12,840 nucleotides of DNA. It comes from Candidatus Cardinium sp. cBcalN2. GTDB taxonomy: Bacteria; Bacteroidota; Bacteroidia; Cytophagales; Amoebophilaceae. Where the stretch lies: contig NZ_JAACGD010000104.1 in assembly GCF_022810445.1 (NCBI RefSeq), forward strand, positions 1 to 12,840, in the 5' to 3' direction. Both the position numbers and the translations under genes were made by a program. The notes beneath the pieces are model-generated. The model saw nothing but the letters and a program-made list of their open reading frames with translations. It ran no database searches and was not told where the DNA came from. Positions 1 through 8,249 of the stretch are shown here, piece by piece (within the stretch, counting starts at the first letter, position 1; every line of letters begins with the position of its first letter).

Positions 1-712
1 ACTTTTCATACATAGCGCTATCTGCTACAAACAAAAAAGAAGGGGCATCTTTGAGCTGTTTGCAAAATGCCTTCATCCGTTTAGCTGCTTCTTGCAAAAT
101 AACTTTATCAGAAGCATTGCCCTTATGTGCTTCTACCCAAACCGGAAAAGAACCTGAACCTGTCGTAGCTAGGTTAAGAACCATTTGCTTTAAATCCGGC
201 CTATTATCTTTGGAATAACCATACGTGATCTTAAAATCATCTAGCCCGCTTTCAGTTAAATTATCTACTGTTGACTGCTCATAGTCACCGAATACGGTTA
301 AGCTAGTGGTATCTAAACGAGCTGTTTTACCAAGTAGGTTAAATTGCGTCCCAATTTCAAAAGCAATTTCTGAAAAAAGCTTAGTAGGACCATAGTCTGA
401 AATGGCGTCTAGACAACGACCTAAAGCATCATCATTAAACATATCTGCTGTAACATCAGGTCTAAATAACTTATCCACTGGCTTATTGGCTAAGAATTCT
501 GGGAACATATATAAGCGATCGTCCATAAATCCTAAACCATTGAGTATCATAGCAGACACTCGTTCTCCCATCGTGAGCTTAGCTCCTTTCTCGTGTGCTA
601 CTGGGAAGCGTGAATCTATTTTTGGGATTAGGTCAATTTTATCTATTACACTGGAAATTAAGCCTAAATGATCTAGAACTAAACTGCCTAAAATTTGATC
701 TTCTTGGAACAT
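1..712 (-). CDS. IS1634-family transposase, N-terminal part (runs off left edge)
   Basis: DDE transposase of an IS1634-type (IS4-superfamily) insertion sequence, which cuts and joins the element's ends. I translated 237 uninterrupted residues from the ATG at 710-712; an in-frame TAG lies four codons upstream, so this is the first usable ATG. The N-terminal domain matches the DUF4277 region typical of this family, with the conserved run NGLGFMDDRLYMFPEF and then NDDALGRCLD. The catalytic domain follows: LDTTSL carries the likely first acidic residue (D134), then GYSKDNRPDLKQ, then GNASDK, and FVADSAMY carries the second (D231). The third acidic residue would lie beyond the left edge. No frameshift is visible, so the gene could be intact. 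It is in the same orientation as aspS and starts 98 bases downstream of it. Family assignment is firm; activity is unknown. Confidence 0.92.
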   Translation of the reverse strand, partial: MFQEDQILGSLVLDHLGLISSVIDKIDLIPKIDSRFPVAHEKGAKLTMGERVSAMILNGLGFMDDRLYMFPEFLANKPVDKLFRPDVTADMFNDDALGRCLDAISDYGPTKLFSEIAFEIGTQFNLLGKTARLDTTSLTVFGDYEQSTVDNLTESGLDDFKITYGYSKDNRPDLKQMVLNLATTGSGSFPVWVEAHKGNASDKVILQEAAKRMKAFCKQLKDAPSFLFVADSAMYEK

Positions 713-810
713 GCCAAAACGGGGCTAGCCTAATGTAACTGAAAATATAACTAAGGGTTATACAAAAAATTAATCTAATTTCAAATAATAGACTGGTGCG
801 GAATGTGAGT
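713..810. other. Intergenic: IS end and downstream flank of aspS
   Basis: This 98-base AT-rich gap must hold the terminal inverted repeat of the IS element and the 3' end of the aspS message. A small palindrome (GGCTAGCC, 722-729) lies close to the transposase start. The exact IS boundary cannot be set because the other end of the element is outside the window. I see no convincing hairpin with a U tract behind aspS, so aspS transcripts may run into the IS. Confidence 0.4.
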
Positions 811-2223
811 TTAAGGATGTAACCGCTTGGGATCACGCGGAAAGAGGTTACCATACCGTACATCTGGTAAGCCTAGAAAATATTTTAAGATACGTTCTAA
901 CCCCATACCAACACCTGCATGGGGCGGTGCACCATATTTAAATGCATTTAAATAATGAGGGATGCTATTGGGTTCTATGCCTAACGCAGCAACACGTTTG
1001 CATAACGTATTGTAATCATCTATCCGCTGAGCACCGGAAAGAATTTCTGCCCCTCGTAACATAAAATCATAAGAGTGAGTATATCTCCCATCACAGGTAT
1101 CAACCATGGTATAAAAAGGACGTACATTGGATGGATAACCGGTAATCACATACAAATCTGTATGGTATTTTTCTTTTACAATAATGCCCAATTGCTTTTC
1201 CTCCTCAGTAGAAAAATCAGTTAAGTCTTCCCTATCTTGTCCATGAGCCTTTAATAAGGCAACCGCATCAGCAAAAGTAACTACAACCAATTCTGGAGAA
1301 AAGGTTAAGGCAGGGACATCAAAAAAAGACTGTATAATATCAACCTCCCGATTGTATTTTATACTTAATGCATCAAAGAGATCAACCAATAGCTGATATA
1401 CCAGATGCACTACTTCCATATAGCTCTGATCTATAACCATTTCAAGGTCAACACCTATAAACTCCGTTAGATGTCTATTGGTATCAGAGTTTTCTGCACG
1501 AAACACAGGGCCAACCTCAAAGACCCGTTTGAAATCACCTATAATGGCCATTTGTTTATATAACTGAGGACTCTGTGCCAGGCAAGCAGGTTTCCCAAAA
1601 TAGTCTACTTTAAAAACATCTGCTCCCCCTTCAGAGGCCCCGCCTATTAGCTTAGGTGTTTTGATTTCGATAAATCCATAACCACGCAAATAGCGTTGTA
1701 TATGAAACAATATACCATCATTGATCCGGAAAATCGCTTGCGCTATATCGGTACGCAAATCCAATACGCGATTATCCAATCGTTTTACATAATGAACAGA
1801 AAAAAATAGGTGACTTTCATTTTTTTTATCTTCTGTCAAGGCAGCTTCTTTGAGCGTAATCGGTAAATCTAATACAGACCTGCTGAGTACTTTATAACCG
1901 GTTATAGCCAACTCAATTGATTGCTGAGAACAAGCTAAAACTGGTTTTTCAGCGCAGTAAACTTGACCAAGTAACTCAATAAAAGATTCATTTTCAATTT
2001 TACGCAATAGGTTATAATCTTCTATAGATAGCTGGGTTGTCTCTTTGTTTTTTACTAAAACGGCTTGCAAGGTATCGATACCATCTCGTAAAATCAAAAA
2101 TAAGACGCGCCCACAGTCTTTCTTAGAAAAGACTCTCCCTCTAACTCTGACTACTGCTTGATTATCTGAAGTAGAAAGATTTTTGATCTCTGACAGTGGA
2201 TGCATATTGGTAATAGATTGCAT
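811..2223 (-). CDS. aspS: Aspartyl-tRNA synthetase, eukaryotic/archaeal type
   Basis: Cytosolic class IIb synthetase that attaches aspartate to tRNA-Asp (470 residues). An OB-fold anticodon-binding domain spans about residues 23-112. The catalytic core contains SEGGADVF (197-204), AQSPQLYKQ (216-224), motif 2 beginning FRAENSDTNRHLTEF (241-255), LSGAQRI (395-401) and motif 3 GVGMGLER (437-444), ending in FPRDPKRL. The bacterial AspRS is about 590 residues and carries a GAD insertion domain, absent here. Length and signatures fit the archaeal/eukaryotic class, and stretches such as RLDNRVLDLRT, CSQQSIEL and VRPFYTM resemble human cytosolic AspRS as I remember it. Human AspRS has a longer N-terminal extension. 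The ATG lies two bases after the oppF stop, so it is probably translated from the opp message; an alternative ATG is codon 7. No Shine-Dalgarno sequence is seen. Whether it also charges tRNA-Asn cannot be told by eye. Confidence 0.95.
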   Translation of the reverse strand: MQSITNMHPLSEIKNLSTSDNQAVVRVRGRVFSKKDCGRVLFLILRDGIDTLQAVLVKNKETTQLSIEDYNLLRKIENESFIELLGQVYCAEKPVLACSQQSIELAITGYKVLSRSVLDLPITLKEAALTEDKKNESHLFFSVHYVKRLDNRVLDLRTDIAQAIFRINDGILFHIQRYLRGYGFIEIKTPKLIGGASEGGADVFKVDYFGKPACLAQSPQLYKQMAIIGDFKRVFEVGPVFRAENSDTNRHLTEFIGVDLEMVIDQSYMEVVHLVYQLLVDLFDALSIKYNREVDIIQSFFDVPALTFSPELVVVTFADAVALLKAHGQDREDLTDFSTEEEKQLGIIVKEKYHTDLYVITGYPSNVRPFYTMVDTCDGRYTHSYDFMLRGAEILSGAQRIDDYNTLCKRVAALGIEPNSIPHYLNAFKYGAPPHAGVGMGLERILKYFLGLPDVRYGNLFPRDPKRLHP

Positions 2224-2225
2224 AT

Positions 2226-3215
2226 TTAATTTGTTTCTGGAAAATGACAGGCTACCTCGTGATTTTCTTCTTCTAGTTTGATGAGTGCTGGATCGAGGTT
2301 ATGACATTTTTCTGTAGCTTTCCAGCAACGTGGATGAAAATAACAGCCAGTAGGCAACTCCCTTGGGCTTGGTACAGCTCCCTGTAAGATAATTCGTTCT
2401 CTGCTTTTAGATGGATCAAGCGTAGGGATAGCAGAAAAAAGTGCTTTCGTATAAGGATGTTTAGGGTTTTGGTAGATTTCTTCTGCTGGAGCAGCTTCTA
2501 TAATCTTACCTAAATACATCACTGCCACATCATTGGCTATAAATTTGACTACCCTTAAGTCATGTGAAATAAAGAGATAGGTTAAGTCTAGTTCTTGTTG
2601 CAAATCCATTAAAAGATTGATCACCTGAGCTTGTACCGAAACATCCAAGGCAGCAATCGCTTCATCGCAAACGATGAAGGTAGGTTCAACGGCTAAGGCT
2701 CTTGCTATGCAAATGCGCTGGCGTTGTCCGCCAGAAAGCTCATGGGGATATTTGCACAAAACTGCTTTAGGTAATTGGACATAATCCAAAAGTTTGTAAA
2801 TGCGCTGGATAAATGCTGCTTTGCTATCAGCTAGCCTATGAATTTCTATAGGCTCTTCTAGGATCTTATAGATGGACATTCTAGGATTTAAAGCAGCATA
2901 AGGATCTTGAAAAATGATTTGCATTTTTCTCCGTATGTTACGCATTTGACTAGCGCTACAGTGGGTAATATCTATCCCATCAAAAATAATACGCCCATCA
3001 GTAGGCTCAATCAAGCGCAAAACAGTTCTACCTAGTGTGGTTTTACCACAACCAGACTCTCCTACTAGACCTAAGGTATCCCCCTTATATAAAGTAAAGC
3101 TTACATCATTTACAGCAGAAACTTGTCCAACCTTATGACCCAAAAGATGATGCTTGATCGGAAAGATCTTAGATAGGTGATCTACTTTTAATACAATTTC
3201 CTTATTGGTCTGCAT
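2226..3215 (-). CDS. oppF: Oligopeptide/dipeptide ABC importer, ATPase subunit (OppF/DppF type)
   Basis: Cytoplasmic ATPase that pairs with OppD to power peptide import (329 residues, normal for the family). Walker A is GESGCGKTT (52-60), the Q-loop is Q103 in [10 protein letters not shown], the ABC signature is LSGGQRQR (160-167), Walker B is FIVCDE (180-185) and the switch histidine is H218 in SHD. Residue 186 is Ala where Pro is usual (DEAIAALD instead of DEP...ALD), a small deviation that leaves catalytic residues intact. The C-terminal oligopeptide-transporter domain has cysteines 291, 297, 304 and 323, the pattern linked to an iron-sulphur cluster in peptide transporter ATPases. The start lies 8 bases after the oppD stop, with an AAGAGG-like sequence directly in front of the ATG, too close for an ideal ribosome site. 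aspS follows after 2 bases. Confidence 0.95.
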   Translation of the reverse strand: MQTNKEIVLKVDHLSKIFPIKHHLLGHKVGQVSAVNDVSFTLYKGDTLGLVGESGCGKTTLGRTVLRLIEPTDGRIIFDGIDITHCSASQMRNIRRKMQIIFQDPYAALNPRMSIYKILEEPIEIHRLADSKAAFIQRIYKLLDYVQLPKAVLCKYPHELSGGQRQRICIARALAVEPTFIVCDEAIAALDVSVQAQVINLLMDLQQELDLTYLFISHDLRVVKFIANDVAVMYLGKIIEAAPAEEIYQNPKHPYTKALFSAIPTLDPSKSRERIILQGAVPSPRELPTGCYFHPRCWKATEKCHNLDPALIKLEEENHEVACHFPETN

Positions 3216-3223
3216 ACCTCTTA

Positions 3224-4213
3224 CTATTTAGTGCTCCCTTTCAATGGATAAAAACAGGCTACGAAATGGTCACAACTGACCTCTTTTAGGAGTGGTTTAT
3301 TATCCCTACATTGATCCTTTACGTTAGGACAACGGTCTTGAAAAGGACAACCAGTGGGCAAATTACATAAAGGAGGTACTACGCCATCAATGGTGCGCAA
3401 TCTATGGGAACGACTACGAACAGATAAAGGAGGGATCGCATCCAATAATGCCTGTGTATAGGGATGCATGGGTCCATTAAAAATGGCTTTCACTTCACTC
3501 TTTTCTACAATGCTACCGCTATACATAACGGCTACTTCATGACATACTTCAGCCACTACTCCCAGGTCATGCGTAATGAGTATAATACCCATATCTTTTT
3601 CTGCTTGGAGCCTTTGCATCAAATCCATAATTTGCGCCTGAGTGGTAACATCTAGCGCAGTAGTAGGCTCATCTGCAATTAAGACAGATGGGTCACAAGC
3701 CAATGCAATAGCAATCATGACCCGTTGACGCATCCCACCTGAAATCTGATGAGGATATTCCAACATACGCTGACGAGGAGCCGGTATGCCCACCAGAGTT
3801 AACAAAGCTATACAACGTATTTTTGCCTCGTTTGGTGGAACCTGTTGATGCAACTGAATGGTTTCCATAATCTGTTCGCCAATGGTAAACACTGGGTTGA
3901 GTGCCGTCATAGGTTCCTGAAAGATCATGGAGATACGGTTACCACGTATCTCTTGCATATCCTTTATCGAGAGTGTTAAAATATCTTTTCCTTCTAAAAA
4001 AATACCCTGTGCGGTAATCTTACCCACAGGAGGCTCAATGAGCCGCATCAGCGACAAAGCCATGGCCGATTTACCAGAACCAGACTCACCAACAATGGCC
4101 AATGAACGACCCGAAAAAAGATCAAAAGAAACATTATTAACCACAGTTACCAGCTTTTTTCCGGTGTAATACTGGGTCATTAAATTTTTAACTTCAAGAA
4201 TTTTTTGTTTCAT
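3224..4213 (-). CDS. oppD: Oligopeptide/dipeptide ABC importer, ATPase subunit (OppD/DppD type)
   Basis: First ATPase of the peptide importer (329 residues), expected to sit under OppB/OppC on the cytoplasmic face. Walker A is GESGSGKSA (42-50), the Q-loop is Q99 in FQEPMTALNP, the signature is ISGGMRQR (157-164), Walker B is VLIADE (177-182) followed by PTTALD, and the switch histidine is H215 in THDLGVV. The C-terminal peptide-transporter extension contains the conserved PTGCPFQDRC motif and cysteines at 289, 295, 302, 314 and 320, a possible iron-sulphur site. All catalytic motifs are intact. The ATG is one base after the oppC stop, implying translational coupling; no Shine-Dalgarno sequence is visible. 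The MRQR form of the signature (rather than QRQR) is typical of OppD/DppD and separates it from the OppF neighbour. Confidence 0.95.
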   Translation of the reverse strand: MKQKILEVKNLMTQYYTGKKLVTVVNNVSFDLFSGRSLAIVGESGSGKSAMALSLMRLIEPPVGKITAQGIFLEGKDILTLSIKDMQEIRGNRISMIFQEPMTALNPVFTIGEQIMETIQLHQQVPPNEAKIRCIALLTLVGIPAPRQRMLEYPHQISGGMRQRVMIAIALACDPSVLIADEPTTALDVTTQAQIMDLMQRLQAEKDMGIILITHDLGVVAEVCHEVAVMYSGSIVEKSEVKAIFNGPMHPYTQALLDAIPPLSVRSRSHRLRTIDGVVPPLCNLPTGCPFQDRCPNVKDQCRDNKPLLKEVSCDHFVACFYPLKGSTK

Positions 4214-4214
4214 A

Positions 4215-5075
4215 TTATCGACCTTTTAACTTCGGATCCAATAGATCACGTAATGCATCAGCTAAAATATTAAACACAAGCACCAATAAAAACATGGCCA
4301 TTGTGGCAAAAAAAAGTTCCCACCAAACACCTCTTAACAGTCCTGTTTTAGCATCACTAATCATAATACCCCAACTAGGTTTATTTTGAATGCCAATACC
4401 CAGATAAGAAAGGATGACCTCCTGCTTGATAGCCGTTTGGAAGACCAACGAAAACTGATAAATCATCAAGGGTAGTATGTTGGGCAATAGGTGTACAAAA
4501 ATTTTTCGGGCACTACTAGCGCCAATGGCTGAAGCTGCTTGAATATATTCTCTAGATTTATGGCGGATCACTTCTCCTCGTATCAAACGACAAGTTTCTG
4601 TCCATTCAATTATAGCTAGTGCTATACAAATACTCTTCATACCTTTGCCTAGCAAAAAGGCAACCACCATCAGCAAAATCATAGCGGGAATAGCTGTTAA
4701 GACTGTATAAAGCCAAACTACACAGGTATCTATTATACCACCAAAATAACCAGCTACTATACCAAGCGTAGCCCCAATGGCAATCGCTAATAAGGCCACT
4801 ATAAAGCCAACACTGATGGCTACTTCGGTGCCATGTAAAACTTTGGCTAAGACACTCCTCCCCAAAATATCTGTACCAAAATAATGCATGGCATTAGGTT
4901 GCTGATAAGAGGCACCCACTTCCGCCTGCCAGTTAGCTGCTAGCACCCCTATTTTAGTGGATAGTGCTACTAGCGTGTAACCCAATAAAGTAACAAAACA
5001 AAAAAAATTTAATTTTTTACCTATTAAAGCTTTTGTACTAAAACCAAACTGATGCAGTAGATTATCTTTATGCAT
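4215..5075 (-). CDS. oppC: Oligopeptide/dipeptide ABC importer, permease (OppC/DppC type)
   Basis: Inner-membrane permease forming half of the peptide channel (286 residues). The N-terminal helix is at about 22-45. The family hallmark HYFGTDILGRSVL is at 64-76, followed by helices at about 87-112 and 118-145. The EAA coupling loop that contacts the ATPases is EYIQAASAIG at 176-185 and extends to LP near 201-202. LSYLGIGIQ (222-230) and a last helix at about 252-275 complete the protein. The ending DALRDLLDPKLKGR is usual for OppC. The gene starts 7 bases after the oppB stop with AGGG a few bases ahead of the ATG, one of the few plausible ribosome-binding sites here. It ends one base before oppD. 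Peptide length preference cannot be read from the sequence. Confidence 0.94.
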   Translation of the reverse strand: MHKDNLLHQFGFSTKALIGKKLNFFCFVTLLGYTLVALSTKIGVLAANWQAEVGASYQQPNAMHYFGTDILGRSVLAKVLHGTEVAISVGFIVALLAIAIGATLGIVAGYFGGIIDTCVVWLYTVLTAIPAMILLMVVAFLLGKGMKSICIALAIIEWTETCRLIRGEVIRHKSREYIQAASAIGASSARKIFVHLLPNILPLMIYQFSLVFQTAIKQEVILSYLGIGIQNKPSWGIMISDAKTGLLRGVWWELFFATMAMFLLVLVFNILADALRDLLDPKLKGR

Positions 5076-5082
5076 ATCCCTA

Positions 5083-6024
5083 TTATAATTTTATACGCGG
5101 ATCAACCAAAGTATACAAGAGGTCACCCACCACATTGCACAAAACACTTAAGACAGCAGCCATGATAGTGGCGGCCTTAATAGTTGGAAAATCACAACAA
5201 CTGATGGCATCTATTACTACATTGCCTAGGCCTGGTATGCCAAAAAAATTCTCTATCACTACATAACCAAATAGCAAAGTTGGCAAGTCCTTGACAAACG
5301 TGGTAATAATTGGCACCATGACATTTTTAAAGACATGTTTAAATAAAACCATCTTTTCTTCTAACCCTTTTGCCCGTGCAGTACGCACATAGTCTTGATA
5401 GACTTCATCTAACATAATGGTTCTATAAAAACGATAACTATAACCAAAATGAAGCAATACCAAGATAATAGTCGGCAGGATGATATAGGGAACACAGTTG
5501 AATAAACCATTTTTATAGCCCATGATTGGAAAAAGCCGTAGCCTACAACCTAAAAAAACTTGCCCCACTAGAATGTAAACCAATACAGAGATGCTTGTCA
5601 TGATGATGCAGCTAGTAACTAAAAGACGATCCCAAATGGTACCCCTATATTGGGTCATCCAAAGGGCAACCCATATGACCAAGCCATTGCCTATTAAAAA
5701 AGAGGGTAGTGTAACCGTTAAAGAGACTAAACTTCCTGTTTGAAAAGTCCTTAAAATAGCCTGTTTGGTACTCCAAGAGTGGCCAAAGTTAAAAGTAAAA
5801 GCAGATTTTAAAAGCTCCCAATATTGGATGTACCATGGTCTATCTAAACCTAGTTGATGGCTCAGGCTAGCCATAGCTTGTGGCGTGGCATATTTACCCA
5901 ATAAAACAGCAGTAGGGTCTCCTACTACAACATTAAAGATACAAAAGACTAACAAGGTGGCACCTACAATAACGGAAAGTGCATAGAACAATCTTCTTAA
6001 AAAATATAAAACAAGAGGAGTCAT
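5083..6024 (-). CDS. oppB: Oligopeptide/dipeptide ABC importer, permease (OppB/DppB type)
   Basis: Inner-membrane permease partner of OppC (313 residues). It opens with the typical YFLRRLFYALSVIVGATLLVF helix (residues about 7-27), then a periplasmic segment with QLGLDRPWYIQYW (57-69) and FNFGHSW (78-84). Helices follow at about 100-122, 133-160 and 176-195. The EAA coupling loop is DYVRTARAKG (211-220) and runs on to about 238. ENFFGIPGLGNVV (258-270) and the ending TLVDPRIKL are family signatures. The ATG at 6022-6024 gives the expected N-terminus. It has no Shine-Dalgarno sequence, and a very stable hairpin ends six bases before it, which could affect its translation or the mRNA level relative to oppA. 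oppC follows after 7 bases. Confidence 0.94.
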   Translation of the reverse strand: MTPLVLYFLRRLFYALSVIVGATLLVFCIFNVVVGDPTAVLLGKYATPQAMASLSHQLGLDRPWYIQYWELLKSAFTFNFGHSWSTKQAILRTFQTGSLVSLTVTLPSFLIGNGLVIWVALWMTQYRGTIWDRLLVTSCIIMTSISVLVYILVGQVFLGCRLRLFPIMGYKNGLFNCVPYIILPTIILVLLHFGYSYRFYRTIMLDEVYQDYVRTARAKGLEEKMVLFKHVFKNVMVPIITTFVKDLPTLLFGYVVIENFFGIPGLGNVVIDAISCCDFPTIKAATIMAAVLSVLCNVVGDLLYTLVDPRIKL

Positions 6025-6030
6025 ACAATA

Positions 6031-6074
6031 ATAGAAGAGGTTATTGACCCTTCGGGGTCAATAACCTCTTCTAT
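6031..6074 (-). promoter_or_regulatory. Perfect 20-bp intercistronic hairpin between oppA and oppB
   Basis: Bases 6031-6050 and 6055-6074 are exact reverse complements (20 of 20 pairs) around a four-base loop. Read on the minus strand, as in the opp mRNA, the loop is CGAA closed by C-G; read on the plus strand it is C(TTCG)G, the very stable UUCG tetraloop form. No U tract follows on the minus strand: six bases (TATTGT) and then the oppB ATG. It is therefore not a classical intrinsic terminator. By analogy with transporter operons it could protect the upstream oppA mRNA, cause partial termination, or restrain oppB translation. An AGAAGAGG sequence is locked in the 5' arm on the mRNA strand. 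Confidence 0.85.
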
Positions 6075-6144
6075 CTAGCATACATTTATGAAATACTAAA
6101 AAATAAATAAAAGATTCAAGTTATTTAATACCCCAAGGGTGGAT

Positions 6145-6158
6145 ATGTATTAATACAT
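6145..6158. repeat. 14-base perfect palindrome in the oppA-oppB gap
   Basis: ATGTATTAATACAT reads the same on both strands. It lies 20 bases downstream of the oppA stop, in the 154-base gap that also holds the long hairpin; a smaller ACCC/GGGT inverted repeat is at 6130-6140. It could be an operator-like site, or chance in AT-rich sequence. Confidence 0.3.
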
Positions 6159-6178
6159 TAGACAAAATCTAGACAAGA

Positions 6179-7924
6179 TCACTGTATAGCGTTAACTTTT
6201 TGCTGCATATCTACTGCCATATATTCATCTATAGATGGAGAAAAGTCATTACAGGTAACATTTTTAACCCAGTTATAATGCAAGACTTGAATAGAAGGAT
6301 GAACGGCATGAATCATAGGTACCTCCTCAGCTACCATTTTATTCAATGCTAGATATAGGCGCTTCCTTTCTGCATCATTGGTTGTTACCATAGCTTGATC
6401 TAACAGTGCATTAAAAGTAGGATTTGCATACTGCAAGCCAACCAGTTGCTTATTACTGATCAGTTCAAAAAAGGTAGCATGATCAGGGTAGTCAGCAGAC
6501 CAAGTCATAGTATGCATCATAGTAGCACGCTTAAGCACTTTATTATACAGCTCTGCCCAAATATTGGTTATTACCTCAATCTTTATACCAATCTGAGCCA
6601 TACATTTGGCAAAAAATTCTGCCTTATCTTTATAGCTTGTTTCAGAACGGGTATCTAAGGTAATAACAGGTAGCCCTTCTCCACCTGGGTAACCTGCTAG
6701 CGCCAAATATTCTTTGGCACGCTTAATATTATAACCATGTCGAGCAACCGAAGGATTGGGATCATCTATTAAGAGCGACGGTACGAGAGATTGTGCTACT
6801 TGCGCAGTACCTTTATAGAATATCTGGTTATAGGTTTCTCTATCAAAAGCCATAGACATGGCCTGTCTTAAATAGAGATTTTTAAAAAGCTCATGATCAT
6901 GATTATAAATAAAAAGCTCAGTTCTAGGACCAGGAGATTTGTGCAAAACCAAACCTTTTTTGCTCCATTTTGGTAAAAGTTCACCTTTGTCATCAATCAG
7001 GCCAGATACAAAGCCAGAATCACCAACCTGTTGCATATCAATCTCTCCATTTTCCATTTTTAACCAACGTGGTTGTTCTTCAGTAATAATATCAGTCACC
7101 ACTTTGTCAACCAATGGTAGGCGTTTACCGCCATAGGCATCTATCATAGGTTGATAGAGAGGATCTCCTTCAGTAGGAAATAATTTTTCTCTGAAGGTAG
7201 GATTCTTGACAAAGGTTAATTGCTTAGCTTGGGGATTAAAGCCACCCTCTAGGATAAAAGGGCCTGTGCCTACTGGATGATTTAAAAACTCAGAGTCATA
7301 ATGGATGACAGCCTCTTTGGCCACTACGGAAGCAGGGGTCATAGCTAAAAAGTGTAAAAATAGCGCCCAAGGTTTTACAAGGGTAACTTCAAGGGTATAG
7401 TCATCCAACGCTTTTAAACCTTCTACCTCTTGTGCATAATCAGCCTGTTGCTTCCATGCATCTAATCCTTTGATTTTACCATCTATAAGCCCAAGATAAG
7501 GAACTAGATTTTTAGGATCTACCAGCCTTTTTAAACTAAAAACAAAATCAGCTGCTTTGAGCTCTCGGCCTTTACCATTTGGAAAGCAAGGATCATCTTG
7601 AAAAAGAACTCCTTTTTTAATTTTAAAAGTATATATCAAACCATCTGAAGAAATAGCAGGCATCTCTTGAGCAAGATTGGGTACGAGTTGGAATGGTCTT
7701 TTCAAAGCATGATAAGCATACAAGCCTTCATATATTTTACCAGTCACCTGAACAGAGCTCATATCATCTAGTCTTACTGGGTCGGTACCATTAATGGCAC
7801 GGACAGATAGGTTATTTAACGTAGGTGTAGCAATTAGTTTTTGCTTTTTTTTGTACTCTTTATAGTAGATAGCGGCAAAAACCCAGACCGCCATTAATAA
7901 TAATATGGTTCGTTTACTAATCAT
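6179..7924 (-). CDS. oppA: Oligopeptide/dipeptide-binding protein, SBP_bac_5 family (OppA/DppA type)
   Basis: Extracytoplasmic peptide receptor that delivers ligand to OppBC (581 residues; the family is usually 500-600). A hydrophobic segment at residues 6-20 is followed by a lysine-rich stretch (21-29). No cysteine occurs before C113, so there is no lipoprotein lipobox, and no obvious signal-peptidase site is seen; the protein is either exported with an atypical signal or stays anchored by its N-terminus. Family signatures are GKIYEGLYAY (62-71), KRPFQLVPNLAQEMP (75-89), GLIYTFKIKKGVLFQDDPCF (95-114) and KGRELKAADFVFSLKRL (118-134). The ATG has an AT-rich leader with no Shine-Dalgarno sequence. 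It is the first gene of the opp unit, separated from oppB by 154 bases containing a strong hairpin. Confidence 0.93.
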   Translation of the reverse strand: MISKRTILLLMAVWVFAAIYYKEYKKKQKLIATPTLNNLSVRAINGTDPVRLDDMSSVQVTGKIYEGLYAYHALKRPFQLVPNLAQEMPAISSDGLIYTFKIKKGVLFQDDPCFPNGKGRELKAADFVFSLKRLVDPKNLVPYLGLIDGKIKGLDAWKQQADYAQEVEGLKALDDYTLEVTLVKPWALFLHFLAMTPASVVAKEAVIHYDSEFLNHPVGTGPFILEGGFNPQAKQLTFVKNPTFREKLFPTEGDPLYQPMIDAYGGKRLPLVDKVVTDIITEEQPRWLKMENGEIDMQQVGDSGFVSGLIDDKGELLPKWSKKGLVLHKSPGPRTELFIYNHDHELFKNLYLRQAMSMAFDRETYNQIFYKGTAQVAQSLVPSLLIDDPNPSVARHGYNIKRAKEYLALAGYPGGEGLPVITLDTRSETSYKDKAEFFAKCMAQIGIKIEVITNIWAELYNKVLKRATMMHTMTWSADYPDHATFFELISNKQLVGLQYANPTFNALLDQAMVTTNDAERKRLYLALNKMVAEEVPMIHAVHPSIQVLHYNWVKNVTCNDFSPSIDEYMAVDMQQKVNAIQ

Positions 7925-7950
7925 AATTTTTATAATATTTATAATTAATT

Positions 7951-8061
7951 TTAAGGCCTAAAATATAGGCAAGCCATAATCACCAAAAGGCTACCCAAAG
8001 CACTTGCACTACTGGTAATAGGATTTATGGCTGATAAATAAAAAGATAATGAACCTGCAAT
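7951..8061 (-). pseudogene. Possible C-terminal remnant of a lost membrane protein
   Basis: Between stop codons there are 36 residues, IAGSLSFYLS followed by AINPITSSASALGSLL and VIMACLYFRP, ending in TAA at 7951-7953. The strongly hydrophobic, small-residue-rich composition looks like the last helix of a transporter. Upstream in the same frame a further hydrophobic stretch (VAAILIVYYNKIN) is separated by one stop, as expected in a decaying gene. I do not recognise the family, and chance is possible. If real, the gene once lay directly upstream of oppA and in the same direction. Confidence 0.3.
7960..7987 (-). promoter_or_regulatory. Possible Bacteroidota-type promoter for oppA
   Basis: On the minus strand, TATATTTT (7960-7967) matches seven of eight positions of the Bacteroidota -7 box TAnnTTTG. 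It is preceded by TTTG (7984-7987) with a 16-base gap; the usual gap is about 19-21, so the spacing is short. It would give a leader of about 30 bases before the oppA ATG. Weak evidence in AT-rich DNA. Confidence 0.22.
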
Positions 8062-8249
8062 TTAATTTATTTTATTGTAATAAACAATGAGTATAGCAGC
8101 TACCTAGGATAGAAGAAGCAGGGTTAAACTGCGGGACTCAATAGGGATCTACTTACTATCAAGTATCTATATGGCCACCTATATTTTAAAGTATTACATA
8201 AGCTTAAAAATGGGTGTGTTTTTTATTTTTGTTTGATTTACTGACAAAA

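Noticed and set aside
402..671. 89-residue plus-strand open frame
   Set aside because: It lies antisense to the transposase gene, whose minus-strand translation matches a known family; the plus-strand product has no recognisable features.
639..863. 74-residue minus-strand open frame spanning the aspS end and transposase start
   Set aside because: It overlaps two recognised genes in another frame and resembles translated AT-rich noise.
6031..6074. Intrinsic transcription terminator after oppA
   Set aside because: The stem is strong, but no U tract follows on the transcribed strand and oppB begins six bases later; kept as a regulatory hairpin instead.
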